Shown one piece after another: positions 1 to 10,000 of a stretch of 10,000 nt of DNA. Source of the DNA: Pigoraptor vietnamica (taxonomy: Eukaryota > Opisthokonta > Filasterea); assembly GCA_943704525.1 (NCBI GenBank), contig CALSCQ010001176.1, positions 1 to 10,000 on the forward strand, read 5' to 3'. The notes under the pieces are model-generated. The model was not told the DNA's origin, ran no database searches, and saw only the letters and a program-made list of their open reading frames with translations. Both the position numbers and the translations under genes were made by a program. The stretch's first letter is position 1; each line of letters starts with the position of its first letter.

Positions 1-1
<1 letters not shown>

Positions 2-59
<58 letters not shown>
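2..59. repeat. (GA)n microsatellite
   Basis: An essentially perfect GA dinucleotide run at the left edge; it may continue outside the window. On the minus strand it is a CT tract lying about 50 bases downstream of the putative donor of the deaminase-like exon, so it is probably inside that gene's first intron. Confidence 0.95.
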
Positions 60-61
<2 letters not shown>

Positions 62-110
62 AAATGCAGTGTAGGATTTTCAAATCGATCGCCCACAGCG
101 CACAACCCAC

Positions 111-548
111 CACTCTCCGCGTTTCGTCGATGAGTAGCGCGCCCACTTTGCGCTGGTCGTCCACGCTTTGCGCGGCCACAGACAGGCACAGCGCCATGTA
201 CGTCTCGTCGAGGCTCAGCCGCGTGTCGGTCTTTAACAGCACGTCTCTCGTGGCAAGGAGACAGTCCGAAGTAGCAAACGCCGTCAGCAGCTCAGCCGCG
301 TTCATGGAAACACGCCGTGGCGTTGCCTGCACTGCGTCCGACGACACGGACCGCGCCCCAGGCACTCTCGGCGTCCCCATCGCGCCCTCTCGCGGCCAAC
401 GCGCATTCGGAAACGATCCCGCACGCGGCAGCGCGGACGGCGGCTCGTCATCCTCGTCGTCGTCGTCGTCGTCGCTGTGGACGGGCGTTGAGTGGTCGAT
501 TTGCATGTCTGCGTCGTGTGAGGACGCATCGCGAAGACTGTCGGCCAT
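111..548 (-). CDS. Probable CMP/dCMP-deaminase-domain protein, N-terminal exon (partial)
   Basis: The minus-strand frame opens at ATG 548-546 and encodes about 146 residues. An acidic run (six Asp, Glu, two Asp, Glu) sits near residues 26-35, followed by a Ser/Pro/Arg-rich, low-complexity stretch. From about residue 113 it resembles the start of the dCMP/CMP deaminase fold: YMALCLSVAAQS, then KVGALLID and RRVVG. The family pattern is a helix ending in 'AxxSxD', then 'xVGAxIVD' and 'xIVGxGYNG'. The zinc ligands (HAE and PCxxC) are not in the window and should lie on exons to the left. The donor is either gtgggt at 110 (phase 0) or gtgcgc at 103 (phase 1); the frame reads into non-homologous sequence beyond. 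dCMP deaminases supply dUMP, and CDADC1-like proteins are another option. The long acidic extension is unusual for a plain dCMP deaminase. The assignment rests on a short match only. Confidence 0.5.
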
Positions 549-1111
549 TGGCAGAGTCCCCCTCCAAGCCGCCTCTCACTCTGCAGCGGCGCACGACGTG
601 GGCGCCCTTGAGGAGCTCAAATGGAGGGAACAAAAGTGAATAGCTTGGCGTTACTGCATCACTCTAGCCTCACACGATTCGTAACGTTACGCGTCTGCTT
701 CATACATATCAGAAGGAACTGAGGGGGCAAGGGCCCAATTACTCCATGGGCATTCAGGTGTGGCCACTTTCACGAGTGTTGCACAATTTTTACTGTTGAG
801 GGATACTGCGTTACGCACCCTCGCAGTCCAAAGCGCCGCCTGGGCCAGTCGTGTGGACGGGGGGTTGCGCAGTGCAAAACCCGGAAGAGAAAGGAGAAGC
901 GAACGCGAGTAAAACGCGAGCAACAAAGACGCAACGCAAACGCAGGTCAGACAGCTGAAGCGAAACGTACATTCGCAGAACGAGCCTAGCGACAGAGCGC
1001 ACTCGCGCGCCACTCCGTTTCACCAGACCGACAGCACGGCACTCTCTTCCGTAAGGTAACAGGCGACGTGCCACCGACACGCCAAGGGCACGTGACACCG
1101 TTGTTGCCCAC
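549..1111. other. Spacer between DDX41 stop and deaminase-like start
   Basis: Both flanking genes read leftwards, so this stretch should hold the DDX41 3' UTR and the promoter and 5' UTR of the deaminase-like gene. I see no AATAAA on the minus strand, no clear TATA box and no RNA gene. Open frames here show no recognisable domain. Confidence 0.6.
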
Positions 1112-3774
<2,663 letters not shown>

Positions 3775-4463
3775 ATGCCGGTGTTGTGTCAGAGTCGGAG
3801 GAGCGGCACTCCGTTTTTAAAGTGTCACTGCTCACTGACTTTAAACACACTAAGTCATCCATGCGCTGCATGCTCTCACGAAGAGACTCGCACTGCTATA
3901 TCCGTATAATCGAAGGCGTCATCTATGGAAGACAAAGAACAAGATGCGACCTAAACGACGGCTGCCGCGCCGGTGTGTGGATCAAACATATCAGTTACCT
4001 CAGTGTTACGCCAGTGAGCAGAAATTACGGTAAAAGCGAAGGTGAGGGTTACGTCTGTTAATCGACCGTGTGTGAGCGCGCCAGTGCTGCTCTTTGCTCT
4101 AACGCACAAACGAAGCGGGCATCGAGACAGAGGAGTATGTCGTGAGAGGCTAAGGAGACTAAAGTGCAGAGTGTTACGGTGTGGTGAGCGTGGTTGTTGG
4201 CCATCCCACGCACACGCACACGGACACGGGGACAGGCGCGACTGGCATGCGGCTTAAAGTACACAGTGGAGGACGTCACCTATTCTGTTGTGCGCCCCTG
4301 TGTGGGAAGAATGGAGGAAGATCCCACGCACGTGCTCTCTCTCTCTCTCTCCTCGTCCCATTTCTTTTGGTTCTCGTTTCACGCAGAGTAGATAGAAAGC
4401 AAAGTGTGTTGTCTCAACTAGTACGCTGTTAATGCGTTGTGCGGTGTGAGTGAGATCGAGAGA
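3775..4463. other. Spacer: SLC4 3' region and molybdoenzyme 5' region
   Basis: No gene is recognised here. It holds an inverted repeat shortly after the SLC4 stop, a CA-rich patch near 4207-4227 and a (CT)8 run at 4335-4350. No AATAAA is seen after the SLC4 stop. The frame before ATG 4464 has a stop at 4419-4421, so this part is 5' UTR or promoter. I checked the minus strand for the missing DDX41 N-terminal half and found none. Confidence 0.6.
3813..3848. repeat. Inverted repeat (possible 3' UTR hairpin)
   Basis: Arms 3813-3823 and 3838-3848 pair at 10 of 11 positions, with core TTTAAAGT/ACTTTAAA and a 14-base loop. It lies 39 bases past the SLC4 stop codon, so it would be in the transcript's 3' UTR. 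Function is unknown. Confidence 0.55.
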
Positions 4464-7204
<2,741 letters not shown>

Positions 7205-7233
7205 GACTGTTGTAACACGCATACGAGATGGAC

Positions 7234-7239
7234 CAATAA
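7234..7239 (+). terminator. Poly(A) signal AATAAA of molybdoenzyme gene
   Basis: A canonical AATAAA hexamer begins 29 bases after the TGA stop at 7202-7204, in the right place and orientation for 3' end formation of the molybdoenzyme transcript. It implies a very short 3' UTR. Confidence 0.7.
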
Positions 7240-7773
7240 ACTCCAGACTTTTCGGGCACGAATTCGGGGGACAACACCAGGACATTGCTGTCCGGACATC
7301 CATTTAGACCAATGGGAATTGGGAGCGAGCGCTCGCCGATTCAGACGGACACGTTTGCAGTTCGCGTGTGCCGCTGTGTTGTCGTGGCACACAACGCACG
7401 ACACGAACACATTCACACGCCATCCACACGCGATTGCGTTTCATTCTCTCACCAGGAGAAGAGCACGAACACATTCGCACACAAGCTGCGTTTTACTCCC
7501 TCTCTCCTGGAACGAAAAGAATAAGCCGAGGACGTGTGACATCGGACGTGGATCGGCGTTCGCTTGTTCGGCCGCTGTGATTTCGGTGTCCTTTCCACGT
7601 TTTCGCTCCCGATTGGCATCCATACCCCGTTGCGACATGGATGCTTCTCTTTAAGCGCGCGAAAACAAGCGCCCCCCTTTCCACGCACTGTTTGCGATTG
7701 AGGACGAATCCGAAGAGCGCACGACGCGTGCACACTCGGCCACGCGCGTGGGGCGTGTGCCCAATAGCGGCAC
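7240..7773. other. Spacer: upstream region of MNK-like kinase gene
   Basis: No coding exon or RNA gene is recognised. A 13-base direct repeat, cacgaacacattc, occurs at 7402-7414 and 7464-7476. The stretch should hold the kinase promoter and 5' UTR; no TATA-like or other core element is clear. An in-frame TAG lies just before the chosen kinase ATG, at 7765-7767. Confidence 0.55.
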
Positions 7774-8344
7774 ATGTCAGGGGTGCCCGGTGCGTCTGCC
7801 ATCGCAGAGGCACTTGGGCAAGCGCCGTGTGCGTCGGCGGCGGTTGATATTCCCACCCTCGCTGCGCCAAGGTAATTGCTCATATTGTCAGTATCGGTCC
7901 GCCCGCATTTAATCATGACGTTGTGTCTATTCATTTGAAAGCGGCGGCGTTTTCGTGTTCTCTTTGCGCGAGCGTGCTCTTTTTCTGAACACGGTCGCCG
8001 GCATTCGCAGTGGAGGGGATGGCGAGGGCTCGGTTGCGTCGTCTTACGGTTCGCTGGACTACAGCCAACTCAAGAAGAGGAAGAAGCCAAAGGGACCCTT
8101 GAGCGATTTCGAGGCAAAGTATCGCCTGACGGGCGAAATCATCGGACGCGGTGCATCGTCCATCGTGCAGGGATGCAAAGATCGCGCGACGGGGATTGAG
8201 TACGTCGTGAAGACGGTCGACATTCGCGCGTCGCCGCAAGGGTTTTGGGATAAGGAGCAGTGCCAGCGGGAGCACGACATATTGAAAGTGTGCCGCGGGA
8301 ATCCGAACATTGTGCAGTTGATCGACTACTATGCCTCGGAGAAG

Positions 8345-8380
<36 letters not shown>

Positions 8381-9224
8381 ATGTGAGAGAGAGAGAGAGA
8401 GAGAGTGTGTGTGTGTGTGTGTGCGTGTGTGTGTCTGCGTGGAATGTGTGTGTGTGTGCTGTCGAGTCTTCTTCCCTAACCGTCCTATCACATTTTCTGT
8501 TATGTGCCCAGAGTATACTTTGTGCTTGAGCGGTGCAACGGCGGCGCTCTTTTCGACCGCGTCGTTTCGCGCGGCAGTTTAACAGAATACGAGGCAAGCC
8601 AGGTCATCGCGGACATTGCGGCCGCACTCGTGGTGGGTGAACGACGGTCACGTGTCCCGCGTACGCGTCTCGCACCCTAGTTAGAAGGAAGTCGGCGGAC
8701 GCGCGTCCGTGCTTTGTGCCCATGTGACAGTCTTTTGCATCGAATGCTCGCGTTTGGAATTTGGGGGTTATTCGCGCGCGGTAGGACATTTTAGGGAATG
8801 TCACGTGCACGCGCAGGCGTTCTACTGCGTTGTACTCTCTGTTCCATGCAGTTTAACCCTAACCCTACTCTTGTCTTCGTCCACGCAGTTTTGCCACTCG
8901 CACGGTATCGCGCACCGCGACCTGAAGCCGCAGAACGTCCTCTGCGTGAGCGAGACCGACATTGTCCCCGTCAAAATCACCGACTTCAATCTCAGCAACA
9001 GCTCGCAGACAGTGACGACGCCGCCGCTCAAGACGCCCGTGGGGACGCCGGAGTACTGGGCGCCAGAAGTAATCGATTCCATCCACGACCCCTCGCACAC
9101 GTACGACAAGCGCTGCGACATCTGGAGTCTCGGCTGTCTCCTGTGAGTGTGGCGTGTGTGTGTGTGTTTGCACGTGTGCGTGTGTGTTTGCATGTGTGTG
9201 TGTGTGTGTGTGTTTGCACATGTG

Positions 9225-9257
<33 letters not shown>

Positions 9258-10000
9258 TTGCACATGTGTGTGTGTGTGTTTGCACATGTGTGTGTGTGTG
9301 TGTGTGTGATGGCATGTGAGTGGATGTGCAGGATAGGTGTACGATATGGTCTCATCTTTTGCGTTACAATGGGAAGTCCGTGTGCCCTTACTGTATGGCA
9401 CCTGCAGATATATGCTGCTGTGCGGTCACCCTCCGTTTGTCGGTGGGTGCGGTCCGGACTGCGGGTGGAATGCCGGGAACGGGTGCGAGTTCTGCCAAGA
9501 CAGCCTTCAGGAGCGCATTCAGCTGGGCCAGTTTGACTTTGATGCGCCCGAGTGGCGCGGCATTTCGAATTCGGCCAAGGATTTGGTGCGTGCGCAGTAA
9601 CAGCAGCAGGGTGTTATTGTGGATCGCATGCACGCACACTCACAACAACTGTTCGCTGGTGTTCGTGGTTCGTGTATGCGAGTGTAGCAAACCGATGCTC
9701 TGTATGCCATTTCATGCCCTTTCCTCCCACGCAACAGTCACTTAAACCGGGAGGGGGGGGGGGGGGGGGGAAGAGCTAGCAAAAGTTTGACTCCTAACGT
9801 GACGCCCTCTCCATCAACAGATTCGCGGCATGCTCTGCACGGACGTATCGAGGCGTCTGACGGCAGAGTCGGTCGCAGCGCACCCGTGGTTTCGCTTCGC
9901 CGCGCTCGCACCGCAGACGCCCCTCATGTCCCCCGCCGTCTTCTCGCGTGGCAGCATGCTCGCGTACGCGCGCTTTGCGACCGAAGTCAACGCCATGAAC
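7774..10000 (+). CDS. MNK-like serine/threonine protein kinase (3' end outside window)
   Basis: Six exons join in frame: 7774-7871, 8011-8346, 8512-8632, 8889-9142, 9408-9585 and 9821-10000 (open at the edge), 389 residues so far. Residues 54-60, KKRKKPK, match the basic patch before the kinase domain in animal MNKs, where it binds importin and eIF4G. Catalytic elements: G-loop GRGASSIV (78-85), Lys100, Glu120 in helix C, HRDLKPQN (194-201), DFN (217-219) in place of DFG, and WAPE. The activation loop TTPPLKTP (228-235) keeps both Thr-Pro sites that MAP kinases phosphorylate in MNK. C284, C288, C296 and C299 follow PPFVGG and match the MNK zinc-binding insertion (CX3CX7CX2C). The tail FATEVNAMN resembles the MNK segment after the kinase domain. 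Known MNKs phosphorylate eIF4E downstream of ERK/p38; the same role here is inferred. Exon 1 is the least certain part: it has a weak start context but joins in phase. Confidence 0.9.
8347..8458. repeat. (GT)n-(GA)n-(GT)n compound microsatellite, kinase intron 2
   Basis: A GT run starts exactly at the donor (AAG AG|gtgtgt), followed by a GA run (about 8386-8405), then more GT. The intron ends at 8511. The splice site is fixed by YYASEKR joined to VYFVLE, which matches the family. Confidence 0.92.
8854..8866 (+). promoter_or_regulatory. Tandem CCCTAAC, likely branch-point sequence of kinase intron 3
   Basis: Two overlapping TAACCC units lie 22-35 bases upstream of the acceptor AG at 8887-8888. 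CCTAAC also occurs 32 bases upstream of the acceptor of kinase intron 2 (8475-8480) and 23 bases upstream of that of intron 5 (9793-9798). A branch-point role fits better than a telomere remnant. Confidence 0.45.
9154..9308. repeat. GT microsatellite with TTTGCAYRTG units, kinase intron 4
   Basis: A TG-rich tract contains five spaced copies of tttgca(c/t)(a/g)tgtg, the first near 9167, then about 9187, 9212, 9257 and 9280. It fills over half of the intron 9143-9407. Confidence 0.85.
9753..9770. repeat. Poly(G) run, 18 nt
   Basis: Eighteen G lie in kinase intron 5 (9586-9820), on the coding strand, 50 bases upstream of the acceptor. With the run at 1263-1282 it is one of two such tracts in the window, both intronic. 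Confidence 0.95.

Noticed and set aside
64-639. Plus-strand 191-residue open frame
   Set aside because: It is antisense to the deaminase-like exon. Its poly-Ser run is the complement of the Asp run, and no domain is recognised.
7955-7957. GTG as start codon of the kinase
   Set aside because: A non-AUG start is not needed: exon 7774-7871 starts with ATG, has a good donor (AG|gtaatt) and joins in phase to the acceptor at 8010.
8854-8866. Interstitial telomere repeat (TAACCC)2
   Set aside because: Only two units, in the right place for a branch point, and single CCTAAC motifs occur at similar places in neighbouring introns.
8841-8888. Alternative acceptor catgcag at 8851 for kinase exon 4
   Set aside because: It would put the following exon out of frame, while the acceptor at 8888 gives an exact match to the kinase catalytic region.
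9154-9308. Spaced repeats resembling a CRISPR array
   Set aside because: The units are short and irregularly spaced, separated by GT runs rather than unique spacers, and lie inside a eukaryotic intron.

Overview
This is nuclear DNA of an intron-rich, GC-leaning eukaryote, most likely unicellular. Genes are compact, with introns of roughly 70 to 265 bp. Most introns open with gtgcgt, gtgggt or gtgagt and close with cgcag or tgcag. Many carry long TG/CA tracts. An MNK-type protein kinase hints at a holozoan or other opisthokont-related protist, but nothing in the window fixes the taxon.

Layout, left to right. (1) 1-548, minus strand: a GA microsatellite, then the first coding exon of a probable CMP/dCMP-deaminase-domain protein that runs off the left edge. 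(2) 1112-3344, minus strand: seven exons encoding the C-terminal 310 residues of a DDX41 (Abstrakt)-type DEAD-box helicase, complete from motif Ib to the C-terminal zinc knuckle. (3) 3447-3774, plus strand: the last exon of an SLC4/BOR-type anion transporter. (4) 4464-7204, plus strand: a complete ten-exon sulfite-oxidase-family molybdenum enzyme of 412 residues, with a poly(A) signal at 7234. (5) 7774-10000, plus strand: six exons of an MNK-like kinase that continues past the right edge.

The genes look like unrelated housekeeping and signalling genes. I see no operon, mobile element, virus, CRISPR array or RNA gene, and no evidence for a new multi-gene system.

The most notable point is 3345-3446. 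Two divergently oriented genes, DDX41 and SLC4, both lose their 5' halves across about 100 bp holding a CA/CT microsatellite. That is best read as a collapsed assembly or a deletion between intronic repeats. Other points worth a look are the DFN motif and zinc-binding insertion of the kinase, the apparent loss of the sulfite-binding Arg in the molybdenum enzyme, and a GC-AG intron in DDX41. All exon joins were worked out by hand from reading frame, splice signals and family conservation.
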